This document shows positions 8,994 to 17,422 of a stretch of DNA of 26,237 nt, piece after piece (within the stretch, counting starts at the first letter, position 1; each line of letters opens with the position of its first letter). Source of the stretch: Chara braunii (lineage: Eukaryota; Streptophyta; Charophyceae; Charales; Characeae); the NCBI GenBank assembly GCA_003427395.1, contig BFEA01000002.1, positions 10,659,127 to 10,685,363 on the forward strand, written 5' to 3'. The notes below the pieces were generated by a model that made no database searches, was not told the origin of the DNA, and was given only the letters and a program-made list of their open reading frames with translations. Position numbers and translations under genes: made by a program.

Positions 8994-9676
8994 TGTAATG
9001 ACCCGCCATAACACAGACTGAGAACACTGCTGATTTCTGGAGTTCTGCCGATGGAATGGATGCCTTGCTTAGATTCCCACATTCTGCTGAGTTTTCTAAG
9101 TCTGTGTGTGTGCGTGCTTGTGACCTGCGTGCCTGTCTGAGTGCTTGTCGGTATGAGTGTGTGTGTGACCCGGAAGGGTACTTGCTTGTTTGGAAGGCCC
9201 GTAGGGCCGGTACTTACCTGTGGCCGTGGCATTGAGGGTTGCAGCAGGAAAACCACTCAAGTAGTGGAGCCAGGGGCCCGCGGTGCTTAGAGCAGCGGAA
9301 AAACACTCAAGTAGCAGGGAGGCTGGTACCGCACCCAGCAGCAGTAGATGTGCCGGGTACTCGAGGCCGATCAGAAGAAGATAAAGTTGCCATTTTTAGA
9401 GGCCCAGTAGCGGTAGGCTAGGTCTAGGCCGGTACCAGTCCATCCAGTCAGAGTCTAGAGCCTGTACGGGCAATATCAGAGTCTGCAATGATGTTTCCCT
9501 CTGAAAGGAAGGAGGTACCGGTTGCTTGGGAGGCTGAGTAGCCTGGAAGTCACCGCCCAGGAGGCAAGTAGGCCGCTTTATCAAGAGGCCGAGGGAAGAG
9601 CCCGGCCTCATTCTTCAGTGTGTAAGTTTGGCGACACGCTGCTGGAGCCCTGGCTGGAGTAGCGCTGGGTACTACA
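8994..9676 (+). mobile_element. 3' LTR of Ty3/gypsy element
   Basis: It starts TGTAATGACC directly after the polypurine tract and matches the 5' LTR base for base in length through 9669. I place the end at 9676 because the sequence there reads TACTACA, giving a TGTA...TACA terminal inversion and a 683-bp LTR. The 5' copy lacks these last bases. The two LTRs carry many substitutions relative to each other, so the insertion is not recent. The following bases do not duplicate the bases preceding the 5' LTR. Confidence 0.88.
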
Positions 9677-10080
9677 GCGCTGCTGGGAGGAAGAAGCCGG
9701 GAGCTTCCACCTTGGCTATGGTGGAGCTCTATCGGTAGGAGGAGGAGGGAGAAGGGGACCAAGGAGGAGAGTGGCGAGGTACCTACCTGGCTATGGTGGA
9801 CACCATCTTCATCACCTTGTTAGGCGCTGCATCTGGAAGGCGCCAGTTGGGGTAGTGCCGCATCACGGAAGCTCGGGACAGAGTCGGGCATGGCGGTTGA
9901 GTGGGCAGCGGCATAGCTGCATGGTGTTGACCTTGGGACAGAAGGGCGGCGACATAGCTGCTTTGGGTTGTCCTTTGGACAGGAGGGTAGAGCCTTCAGT
10001 GCTCCACCATAGCCTCAGCCTGTATGCAGAGGAAGAGGAAGAGTGGCCAGGGCTATGGTGGACCTCATGTTGTGCCTGCA
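9677..10080. repeat. Gene-free stretch with scattered GGCTATGGTGGA words
   Basis: The 12-base word GGCTATGGTGGA occurs at 9714-9725, 9789-9800 and 10051-10062, and in inverted orientation at 10003-10014. CATAGCTGC also occurs twice (about 9913 and 9953) next to GGGACAGA-type words. An open frame crosses this region (9771-10325) but shows no domain and contains a low-complexity tail, so I do not call it a gene. Confidence 0.6.
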
Positions 10081-10786
10081 GTAGAAGTGGGATTCGGACA
10101 TTGATTCTAATTCAGCCATTCAACATTATTATTGTTATTTCCTGTTTGAATAAGAAGGGAGAAGATAAGGAGGATGAGATTGGTTGGCAAAGAAGAAGAG
10201 CCTTGTCATTGGTCTATGCTGGAGTACATCATCTTCTTCTTCTTTCATACTTCTTCTTCTTTCCCTCTCTCTCCTCTCAAGTTCATTCATTTCTTTTTGC
10301 AATTGGACAGCATTGTACTTTCTGATGAATGTATACTTCGAAATTGGCCAGGATCAAAACACCAGCAACTTTTAAGCCCTTCCAAGACAACTCGAGTATT
10401 GGCCAGGACTTTCTTGTTGCAGCTAATGCACCACATATGGACTCATTTTCACATGCTGGCATTCCTCTTCTGAGGGCATTCACACACTAGGACGACATTT
10501 TCAACTGTACTCCAGATAGATACAGGTGAGGCTGTAGTGTCTTTTTTGTGGTTAGAGTTCTGCGAGGCCTATGGAGGGGACCACCCAACCTTCTTGACCA
10601 AGTGGATGAGAGTTAGGCATGAAGCAGCATGGGCACACCATAAGGTAAAATCATTCTTTTTTCGCCTAAGCAGAACATTCCCAGTGCACTTTTTTTTTAA
10701 AGGGAGAAGCCCCTAATGTGAGGATTGAGCCCTCAACGGGGCCTTGCCGACATACATATGTTCTGGGTATAGGCCCCCAGCAAGCC
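10081..10786. other. Gene-free stretch
   Basis: No gene is supported. A pyrimidine-rich TTC-type stretch lies at about 10230-10280. Open frames here are low-complexity or lack motifs. Confidence 0.55.
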
Positions 10787-10813
10787 TCGTGCCCGCCCTA
10801 AGTGAAGGCGGGC
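10787..10813. repeat. Perfect 7-bp hairpin
   Basis: GCCCGCC and GGCGGGC are perfect reverse complements separated by nine bases. No T-run follows, and no role is evident. Confidence 0.6.
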
Positions 10814-11600
10814 CAGAATATACACGAGAGGCCTTCATTCAGCATTTCCCAAAGTGGGTATCAGACAGTTGCCGCAAACCAGTTGGTTGGAGTGCATCGT
10901 GAGCCTCCGATTCCTGCAAAGGCGGTTGAGCCCAGGGCCGGGGTTGGTTGAGCCCTGGGCGACAGTCTGGGAGGCCGACACATCCCACATTGGTCCCTGG
11001 CCTATGGAAAAGCAGTATGTCGTCGTAGAGGCCGAGGAAGCCAATGGGAAACCGGTACGGGGCCTGAATCTGGACAACGGCCCTAGCATAAGGGGCACAA
11101 CTGTATTACTTGGGCCCCATCTGCATTGGGCCTGGGTACAGGTACTGGGGCCCAGGCGCAGGCTCAAGGTAGACCGCCCACACGCAACACTGGCATATAG
11201 GCGGAGCGCGCGAGTAGGCAGGCATCTTGGCCATTGCGAGCAAGGCCGGCACACTGTTGCATTGCGAATGTGCTGCGCTGCTCTAGGCTGAGAGAAGGCA
11301 GGCTGGCGCTAAGCGGTAGGGCGCAGCCTGGGCGCAGGGCGCTGGCAGCCATAGCCAGGCTGCATGAGGGCGCTGGAGGAGTTGAGGGCGAAGGTGGTTC
11401 TTCGGGAGGTGAAGGGCGCTGTGTGGGATAACAAGGGAGAGTGAGGGACGAGAGAGAGTGACGTACCTGGTGGAAGAGGAGGTCGGCATTGGTGTGGACG
11501 TCATCACTAGCTGGTCGTCAAGTCGTCTGGTTGCTTCCATGACTGTAGTTGTAGGATAGGCTGTAGAGTAGATAGGGCGCCTGGCGCCATACAAGAGAGA
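10814..11600. other. GC-rich stretch without recognisable gene
   Basis: A 9-bp perfect hairpin (GCCCAGGGC at 10930-10938, GCCCTGGGC at 10952-10960) lies within a local duplication of GGTTGAGCCC. Overlapping open frames on both strands (for example 10854-11291 plus and 10835-11254 minus, about 140 codons each) reflect high GC and have no motif that favours either. I do not support a coding call. Confidence 0.55.
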
Positions 11601-11959
11601 GGGCTACTTCGGGTTATGTTGTTGGTGTTGCCCGATTGGGCTTGGACATTGACTCGCGACTTTTGCTGTATCGTTCTCAAATGGATGGTTGCTTGGTTCC
11701 AATGTGTTATCTGCTCTTGCTTTGACTACTTGGACTTCAGTGTGATTTGCAATTGGGATTTCTTTGCTTCGTCCACATTCATGTTCCTTGCAGTAACCTT
11801 ATTGTGTCAGCACGATTCAGCAGTTACATGTGTGTGCCATTCAGCCGCATGGGCAGTTACGTGTGTGTAGTACTGTGTACCGTTCAGCCCCAGTGCACTT
11901 TTTCTTTCTTGTTAATAAATAATAAATTAGTAATTACTAGTTACTGAAGAAAAAAAAAA
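11601..11959. other. Gene-free stretch with short direct repeat
   Basis: CAGTTACATGTGTGT at 11821 recurs as CAGTTACGTGTGTGT at about 11854, each followed at some distance by TTCAGCC. An A/T-rich stretch follows from 11905. A Cys/Trp-rich open frame at 11616-11870 has no domain and is probably chance. Confidence 0.5.
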
Positions 11960-12200
11960 CTATATAAGCTAGGCTATCAGCCGGGTCGCCCCAATCACCT
12001 TGTCTTCCCGGGCGGTCCGGCTGTGGAAGGACTAGGGAAGGTCCCAGCATAAAAAAAAAAAAGGGGGAAAGACACTATGTTATGCAGGGAACTGAACAAC
12101 TTTTGCCTCAGGGTCACATGAAAATCCTTCAATTTTTTATTTTTTTTTGGCCCCGATGGGCAAGTGGTCCCGGGCCACTCCGGTAGCCTAGTATATAAGT
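11960..12200. repeat. Inverted pair of short repeats with A-box-like word
   Basis: Left arm (about 11960-12020) and right arm (about 12149-12198) are diverged inverted copies, clearest in AGCTAGGCTA versus TAGCCTAG, with a run of CCGGG/CCCGGG-type matches further in. Both outer edges carry TATATAAG. In the right arm, GATGGGCAAGTGGT resembles an RNA polymerase III box A, and an A- or T-run lies on the inner side of each arm. Two head-to-head insertions of one SINE-like unit would explain this, but no box B is visible. Confidence 0.45.
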
Positions 12201-12844
12201 GAATAACCTTGGCTTGTTGTGCTTTTTTTTTTTTTTTGTCTTGCGTTTTGGCAGCTTTGCAGTTCTCCTATGTGAGGCAAAAGATGAGAATGGTCAAATC
12301 CAATGCCTTTCTGCTTCAATAGAGGTCAGTATTTTCAACTGTAGCACCTGTTTTGTTTATTAAAAACTAATAAAAAGAAGAAAAAGTTATTTTCTACCGT
12401 ACGGTCTGAACCGTACGATCTCTCAGCTATCCTGTGTAGCAATATTCGACCTCTGTTTTTCAGACAGGGATTGTCAGTGTCAGACTACTCTGCAGGAGAT
12501 AGCGTAACGCAATGATTCGATGCACAGAATTTGCCATTTTTTAAGTTTTTTTATTTGTTTGCTCTTTTTAACTTTTAAAGTTTAAACCACCGGTACTTCG
12601 CCCAGGCAAACTTGAGAATCGAAATTGGCAAAATTGCGCTAATCCGGCTTCTTCAGATAAACAGTGCTACCTGATATCGAAATGGATAGTGACGACAGCC
12701 AAAAACGAGAAAGGGGTGTGCTGCTGGCGGTTCGTTTTTTCTTTTGTGGGTGCGCGTCCCGCAGTGCAAGATCACGTTGGAAAAAAGAGGCTCGGGGGTA
12801 CTGGCGGTTTAAGCCACTGGTACCTCTGCCAGTGTTGGGAAAAT
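12201..12844. other. Gene-free AT-rich stretch with a short palindrome
   Basis: A T15 run lies at about 12223-12237. ACCGTACGGT at 12396-12405 is a perfect 10-bp palindrome, and ACCGTACG recurs at 12410-12417. No coding region is supported. Confidence 0.6.
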
Positions 12845-13064
12845 AGGGAAAACTGGCATTTTTCCCAAACTCCTAAAAAATCGGAGGCTGGGCCCGACGA
12901 CGGCTGCCATTGATAAATCTGATCGGCGGCCGTCGTTTTGTTTGGGCCTCCTCCTTCAAGGTCGGAGGGAAAACTGGCAGTTTTTCCAAACTCCTAAAAA
13001 TCGGAGGCCGGGCCCGACGGCGGCTGCCATTGATAAATCTGATCGGCGGCCATCGTTTCGTTTG
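12845..13064. repeat. Two-unit tandem repeat, period about 121 bp
   Basis: The segment from 12845 recurs from 12966, sharing GGGAAAACTGGCA, CAAACTCCTAAAAA, TCGGAGGC.GGGCCCGACG and GCTGCCATTGATAAATCTG with only a few differences over about 100 bases. In the first unit ACGACGGCTGCC and GGCGGCCGTCGT can pair as a hairpin around the conserved TTGATAAATCTGATC. The second unit has substitutions that weaken this stem. A third partial copy is not evident. There is no coding content. Confidence 0.9.
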
Positions 13065-13343
13065 GTGAGCAATTCACACAGCATCCTATTGTCAAGGATT
13101 CAATCAACAAGTCAGGTCTAGTCAACAAATAGATCACAACATGCGTCAAAACATTCCACAATGCAATAGCGACCCAAAGGTCTAGAACAAGCACAAGTAT
13201 GATGACCCAGACATCGACAAGGCAAAACCCAAGAAACGGACGAAGAAGATAAGAAGTAAGAAAATAGCAGGGAATAAGAAAAGGGAAGAAGAGTGACACG
13301 CCAACATCTCCCAAACGCAAGGCAGGCTCGCAATCTAAAATAA
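13065..13343. other. Gene-free A-rich stretch
   Basis: I see nothing recognisable. A long hydrophobic open frame on the minus strand (12994-13347) is the complement of A-rich sequence and extends into the tandem repeat, so I do not support it as a gene. Confidence 0.5.
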
Positions 13344-13440
13344 TCATGAAGCACCAGCCTGCATGGCTCAGCTAAAAAATGGGCATTGTGCCCGTATCGT
13401 GTCAACCATAGCCGAGCATCCGGCACTGACCCAACATGCT
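13344..13440 (+). repeat. tRNA-like head of a SINE-like element
   Basis: TGGCTCAGCT at about 13364-13373 is an excellent RNA polymerase III box A. GCTC and a downstream GGGC could form a D-stem. About 45 bases further, AGCCGAGCATCC sits where a box B would lie but matches it poorly. The anticodon arm region pairs only through wobbles, so this is not a functional tRNA. A degraded tRNA-derived SINE head is the best reading. Confidence 0.4.
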
Positions 13441-13955
13441 TCATCCGGAGCCGGTTCCGGAATCGTCAGGGGTCATCAGACATCGAGTATCTGTTGACGC
13501 AACACGCTAGGCTATATAAACAGACACTCAGGACAGCTAACCCCGAAGACCCAGCCAGAACAGTCGCAAAGAACCGACCAAGTAAGCCTAGAGAAGAAGA
13601 CCTAAAAGATACCAAGTTCAAGTCTAGATCAAAGCAACAACGCGTCACACGAACAGTCCGTCAGAAGAGAAACCGAGAAAGTTCCAGGTTCCACAAGGTA
13701 CCTGAGTCAAGTATAAGAACGAACAGGCAAAGGTACCAAGTTGAAATCCTCACAAAAGGTCCAAAAAAAGCGAAGCATCGCACAGACCCTCCAGTATTAG
13801 AAAGGAAATCCGAAAAGGTTCCAAGTTTGAATCCACAGAGTATCAGAGTCCGGATAGAAAAGCAGAAAAAAACAACAGACAAAGGTTTCAAGTTCGAGTC
13901 CCCTCAGAGTCAAAGATTTAGTAGACAGCAAATACCAGAGATCACTTGGGCATAA
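13386..13955 (+). CDS. Uncertain basic ORF with recurrent box-B-like words
   Basis: This frame of 189 codons is strongly basic (Lys/Arg-rich) and has no recognisable domain, membrane segment or signal peptide. It overlaps the tRNA-like head at its start. The DNA contains a loosely repeated word of the type CCAAGTT.GAATCC at about 13614, 13736, 13822 and 13886, with GGGTTCGAAGCCCC just past the ORF end (about 13960). These resemble degenerate tRNA T-arm/box B sequence. The open frame may simply result from A-rich, T-poor repeat units. The adjacent Penelope-like element lies on the opposite strand. I regard a real protein as unlikely. Confidence 0.2.
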   Translation: MCPYRVNHSRASGTDPTCFIRSRFRNRQGSSDIEYLLTQHARLYKQTLRTANPEDPARTVAKNRPSKPREEDLKDTKFKSRSKQQRVTRTVRQKRNRESSRFHKVPESSIRTNRQRYQVEILTKGPKKAKHRTDPPVLERKSEKVPSLNPQSIRVRIEKQKKTTDKGFKFESPQSQRFSRQQIPEITWA

Positions 13956-14141
13956 CGTCACGGGTTCGAAGCCCCCTGAGAACCAGATGCTAGCTATCCA
14001 AACGAACATTATCCGAGGTGGATGCCCCCTGCCTGAACGGGCCATAAGGCCCGAATTTTCGACCAACCATACCCGCATCCAGAGGAAAATTTGTCCCATC
14101 ATGTTAACCAGTCAATCCAATCATTCCAGATTCCTCCAAAC

Positions 14142-14714
14142 TTAGGAAAAAACTCGTAACGATTTATCAAAGATCTCATCAGAGAAACCTCGAATTCTCA
14201 ACTCAATTTTGAGAGAAAAAAGAAAGGCAATCTCTGCTGCAGGAACACTAGTGAAACTTTTAGCTCGGTGTAAGACAGAACCAACCACGGCCATCTTCTG
14301 CTTCTTGCTAACATATGAACAGTTATCCTGCAAATTTTGAAAGCATACGCCCACCCAAAAAATCCCAACAGTCAGCCGAGCTAGTGCATTCAAGCAACAG
14401 GTTCTTATCATAAGCCTGACGCCATGTACCAACCGACGATTGTGCCCCAAAGAAGTAAGAAAGGAAAATTCCAAAAAGACCCACAACAAGCAATCAATAG
14501 CAGGGCTCGAAGGCTTGCCCATTGGAATACCAACGCCCTGCTTCAGAATCATACCACAAGCTCGCACGAAAGTATCATCCAAATCAAATCTGACGAAGGC
14601 CTTAATTATACCGAAGCTCACAGACTCCCATCCATCCTGTTTCCTACCTCGCAGTAATTTAGCCTCTTTCCCCCGATTCTTTAGAAGAACCCATCCACAC
14701 CCTTTGTCTTCCAA
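14142..14714 (-). pseudogene. Penelope-like RT, 3' half (motif B onward)
   Basis: Residues about 35-75 include FDLDDTFVRACG and GIPMGKPSSPAI, the latter matching RT motif B (GxxxG-SP). The frame has no ATG at its nominal start and continues the previous RT segment in another frame. Motif C is not in this frame: near 14420 a shifted frame reads AYDKNLLLE, which looks like a degenerate YxDD followed by the usual hydrophobic run. After that the shifted frame has ADCWDFLGGRML and then stops. Frameshifts therefore separate motifs B and C. The RT would copy element RNA at the endonuclease nick by target-primed reverse transcription. Confidence 0.82.
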
Positions 14715-15124
14715 AAATCCAACACCCAGTCCAGGGCATTCAGAATCGAATCATGAGGCAGATTGCAGAACATCTTCTTAATATCGAATGCCTTGGTCAA
14801 TAGCGCCTCGCCTTTCACCACGCATTTGTTAATCACGTTGAGGGAGTCAACCAACAGGTCAGTACTTCTTAGATTGAAATTCGACTTCCTCGGCAACTCC
14901 GAGCCCAACACATTAATGGCCCGAGAAATCTTCCTGCAAGCACGAACACTGCACTCGGGAAAGGAGGGGCAAATAGGCCTCCACTTCCGTACATCTTTAT
15001 GCTTCGGGATAACGTAAGCTTTGCCTATTGTGCCCTTCCCATCCCATTTGGCCAAATCCTGCAACCCATACGAAACATAAGTCAACCGAGTCTGTTTCAG
15101 CAAACTCCCTTCGTCACTTTCCAA
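14681..15124 (-). pseudogene. Penelope-like RT, 5' half (motifs 1 to A)
   Basis: Residues about 35-52 read KAYVIPKHKDVRKWRPICP, the fingers motif shared by Penelope-like and telomerase-type RTs. FNLRSTDLLVDSLNV follows, and motif A is FDIKKMFCNLPH at about 113-124, with the catalytic Asp at about residue 114 (near 14784). The frame ends in a stop at 14681-14683 while the RT continues in the overlapping frame 14714-14142, so a frameshift lies in the overlap. No credible ATG start exists because this is internal to a longer polyprotein. Confidence 0.85.
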
Positions 15125-15159
15125 CCGACAAAGTCCATCGTTACAGCAAAACAGCTAAT

Positions 15160-15423
15160 TCATGCAATCCTGATAGGGTAACAGACAGCAGACCAGGGTA
15201 TCGCCAGGATTATGATCGATAGTACTAACGCGGACCAACCCATCCAATTTCGCCAGCCATTGGTTGACTTCCTCCTCAGTGCAAGCCCTATCCACAATAT
15301 CCCTATTGACCACACACCCAGTAAGATCCGTCCTCTAAATGCCTGGAGTATCGAAGTCCAGCTCATTCAATGAGGCAGCGATCTGCCTTCTCAATCTGCC
15401 AAGAACATCCCCAGTGGCTGGTC
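15160..15423 (-). pseudogene. Connector between CxC linker and RT, degraded
   Basis: A short frame (15366-15160) is rich in Trp and Ile and has no motif of its own. Its place between the linker and RT suggests the thumb-proximal or N-terminal RT extension of a Penelope-like protein. Stops and frameshifts bound it on both sides. Confidence 0.5.
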
Positions 15424-15966
15424 TTACGACGTTACATCAACCCAATCATTAAGGTGAAAACACACATGCCCATCCCTACGAGGAAATGAATCAGGAAACC
15501 CAAACCATGTGCACTCCGTAGAAATCGTCAAAGCCGCAGACTGAAAAGTAAAGATACAATCACCCACATTCTTATTCTTCAACCAAACATCACACATGCG
15601 TCTGACAACCATACGCTTCCATTCACTGTCAGCATCCGCATCCATTACCGACATAGAGCATGCCGCTCTAATTCCAGGTTTGCTCAACCTTTCATCATAG
15701 GTAACCCTCACCGTCAAGCGCCGCCTGACGTTGAACCCAAATTTCCGACGGATAACCTGGAGATGATTACCCGGCGCTGATATCTGCTTCTCTTTTTCGA
15801 GAAACTCCGAATAGCCGAATATGCTACTACCAAAACAGGAAGCTTCCAACTCAATAGCTCCCTCCTTGAGACCGGGTGAGATAGAAAACCAACAAGCGCA
15901 GGCTTCAGGATAAAAGCACGAGACATGAAAGGTACAATAGCAAAGATCACAAAGAACATACCGGAG
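15424..15966 (-). pseudogene. Cysteine-rich CxC linker and post-linker domain of the Penelope-like element
   Basis: The frame stays open upstream of the first nominal start codon, a TTG at 15849, which is internal. In that upstream part I read CDLCYCTFHVSC (15951-15916) and EACACW (15906-15889), a cluster with CxC spacing. Downstream are VIRRKFGFNVRRRLTVRV and DADADSEWKRMVVRRMCDVW-like basic segments. A short CxC-containing domain between endonuclease and RT is the named signature of N-terminal-EN Penelope-like elements. A TGA just upstream, near 16000, separates it from the preceding frame. Confidence 0.75.
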
Positions 15967-16178
15967 CGAAGCATACCCCTCCCTCCCTTCAGCACATCAA
16001 CGTGCTCGGTGGTTTGGATAAGAGACGAACCGAACCTCCGCTTAATTAACTTCCAGTTTTCAGCAATCTGATCTCCCCCCTTACATGTAATCCCAACAGA
16101 CGAAAGCCTATGCTCAACACAGTAATCCAAGATGGTAGTCAACCGAGTAGAAGTGATGTCAATTGATGAGTGAAACAA
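15967..16178 (-). pseudogene. Segment between endonuclease and CxC linker
   Basis: The frame 16178-15714 carries KLIKRRFGSSLIQTTEHVDV and then passes out of register with the CxC frame near 15990. I recognise no domain. It is placed by continuity: the sequence just upstream overlaps the end of the endonuclease frame with a frameshift near 16178. Confidence 0.5.
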
Positions 16179-16582
16179 CGATGGGTACGATCTTTAGTCA
16201 ACGAGTCAATTCCAGCCCGGTTTCTACCAACTTGTTTAATGCGCTCCCTCTTTCCGAGCCTTTTCCTGTTCGATTTTCGTGGTTTATCACAACTATTCAG
16301 GTATGGGCACAACTGCCCGATCAGATACTTATCAAGACTAAGCAGATCATTCTTATCACAACAGCACAGTGTTATAGCAACGTAAGAACCAACTTGGCAA
16401 CATCTCAGCCAGGCATATAGCTTGTGGTTGCGTTTACCACCCTCGATCATGTTTAGATTAGACGCGCGATACACATGCTCGTTCCATCTTACCGGAAGCG
16501 ACCTAGTTGTAGATCCCACGTACAGGTGGCAAGACCTAGGAGAAAGAAGCACATAGACGAGGAGGTCCATCACATCTCTCAA
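16139..16582 (-). pseudogene. GIY-YIG endonuclease domain
   Basis: YVLLSPRSCHLYVGST has the two-strand GIY...YIG signature (here VYV and YVG). RSLPVRWNEH with the conserved Arg and His follows, and YLIGQLCPYLN is the C-terminal signature. The residue at the catalytic Glu position (the E in the usual E-x-Y-L-I) reads Asp (LDKYLI, GAT at about 16329). A basic patch, RKSNRKRLGKRERIKQ, may be a nuclear-localisation or nucleic-acid-binding tail. I do not see a complete CCHH zinc finger, which agrees with what is reported for Chlamys but not Naiad. The nominal start is TTG; a later ATG precedes DLLVYVLL. Confidence 0.88.
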
Positions 16583-16815
16583 AGTTGAACCCAGCCAAGA
16601 TAAGCTTAAGAATATAGTCCTTCACTTTCAGAGCCCAAGGGATTCGATCGAGAAGAACGAGTCTGATCACGATCGCACGATAATAGGCATTAAATAACTG
16701 ATCATGTAAGAAGAAAGAAGAGGAATCAAAATCGGCCAGGTCGGAGGAGCTAGAAACAAAGCACCCGTCAACAGGGAGAGACGAAGAAGACGACCCACAA
16801 ATAGCGCGCCACGTT
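16560..16815 (-). pseudogene. N-terminal extension upstream of the endonuclease
   Basis: On the minus strand a stop-free frame from about 16815 to 16560 reads SSSSDLADFDSSSFFLHD, then AYYRAIVIRLVLLDRIPWAL, before shifting into the endonuclease frame near 16575. A TAA lies just upstream. It has no domain I know, but its even amino-acid composition and continuity into the endonuclease suggest genuine former coding sequence. A helical segment followed directly by the endonuclease would be a plausible N-terminus. Confidence 0.5.
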
Positions 16816-16991
16816 TACACTCCTTAGTGAGAGACCAAAGATAGGTCGCATTCGGGACGACATCCTAAAGCTCGACCGATTGTTCATCCCCAGCCTCCTC
16901 GTTACTTACCTCATGGGAGGTGTTATCGCTGACCTCCACAGCCGGGCCTTTCTGCTTCACCGTCTGCCCTTTCTCAGAAGTACCTCCAAAG
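16816..16991. other. Short stretch between Penelope-like element and LTR copy
   Basis: No separate feature is supported. A small minus-strand frame (16865-17050) crosses into the LTR copy and has no domain. Confidence 0.4.
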
Positions 16992-17384
16992 TGTGATGAC
17001 CCGACCAAACATGGACTGAAACACACGGCTGATTTCTGAGTTTTGCTCATGGACTAAATGCCTTGTTGAGTTTCCCGCTTGCTACTAAGTCTGTGTCTGT
17101 GCACGCTTGCTGGACTCCACGTCTGTCTGAGTGCTGGTTGGCTTGAGTGTGTTCGTGGCCCGTAAGGGCACTTGTTCATTTGTTGGGCCCTCAGGGCCTC
17201 AGTTGCAATCGCAGAGGTGGACCAGCCGAGGGCGTTTCTCATTCGCTGTAGCATAGAGGGTACGCGAGGTCCCACGCCTCTATCGGACCCACACGCGAAC
17301 TGACGCATTGGGGGGTTGAAGTCCCAAGCGCGATTCATCGTAGGTCGACTAGGACGCATCTCATTCACCACGCGTTACACCACA
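16992..17384 (+). mobile_element. Diverged lone LTR related to the gypsy LTRs
   Basis: It begins TGTGATGACCCG. The first about 230 bases align with the start of the LTRs at 4321 and 8994: a CTGATTTCTG word, ATGCCTTG, CTAAGTCTGTGT, GTCTGAGTGCT and GGGCCNNNAGGGCC-type words are shared in order. Beyond about 17220 the similarity fades. I place the end at 17384 on an ACACCACA terminus, giving a TGTG...CACA inversion, but without a target-site duplication this boundary is weak. No internal coding region of a matching element flanks it, so it is a solo LTR or one end of an unrecognised element. Confidence 0.7.
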
Positions 17385-17406
17385 CTTGAAAACATAAAAA
17401 ATTAAA

Positions 17407-17422
17407 ACACACACACACACAC
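17407..17422. repeat. (AC)8 microsatellite
   Basis: A short AC run sits in an A-rich stretch containing further ACAAAAC-type words up to about 17455. Confidence 0.9.

Larger units (their letters stand above)
14140..16815 (-). mobile_element. Penelope-like retroelement with N-terminal GIY-YIG endonuclease (Naiad/Chlamys-type), decayed
   Basis: Read on the minus strand, the order is an N-terminal extension (16815-16560), GIY-YIG endonuclease (16582-16139), cysteine-rich linker with CxC (about 15951-15889), connector (to about 15160) and RT (15124-14142). In canonical EN+ Penelope-like elements the endonuclease follows the RT. The permuted order with a CxC linker is the published hallmark of the Naiad/Chlamys clade, with Chlamys reported from green algae, spike mosses and slime molds. 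The coding region is split over several frames and is non-functional. I could not define terminal pseudo-LTRs. Confidence 0.85.

Noticed and set aside
4316-9681. Target-site duplication of the plus-strand gypsy element
   Set aside because: The bases flanking the two LTRs (tccag and gcgct) do not match under the boundaries I can justify.
9771-10325. 184-codon plus-strand frame
   Set aside because: No domain is seen. It covers scattered short repeats and ends in a TTC-derived Phe/Ser run.
10322-10345. Second hammerhead-like core (CTGATGA ... CGAAA)
   Set aside because: The bases that should close stem II are A and C and the next pair is T-T, so the core does not fold.
10835-11291. Overlapping 140-codon frames on both strands
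   Set aside because: They have equal length on opposite strands in a GC-rich stretch, with no motif, no composition signal and no context favouring either.
12994-13347. Hydrophobic 117-codon minus-strand frame resembling a membrane protein
   Set aside because: The hydrophobicity comes from the complement of an A-rich stretch, and the frame runs into the 121-bp tandem repeat.
13344-13440. Functional tRNA gene
   Set aside because: Box A is good, but the anticodon arm relies on wobbles, the T33 position is wrong and box B is poor.
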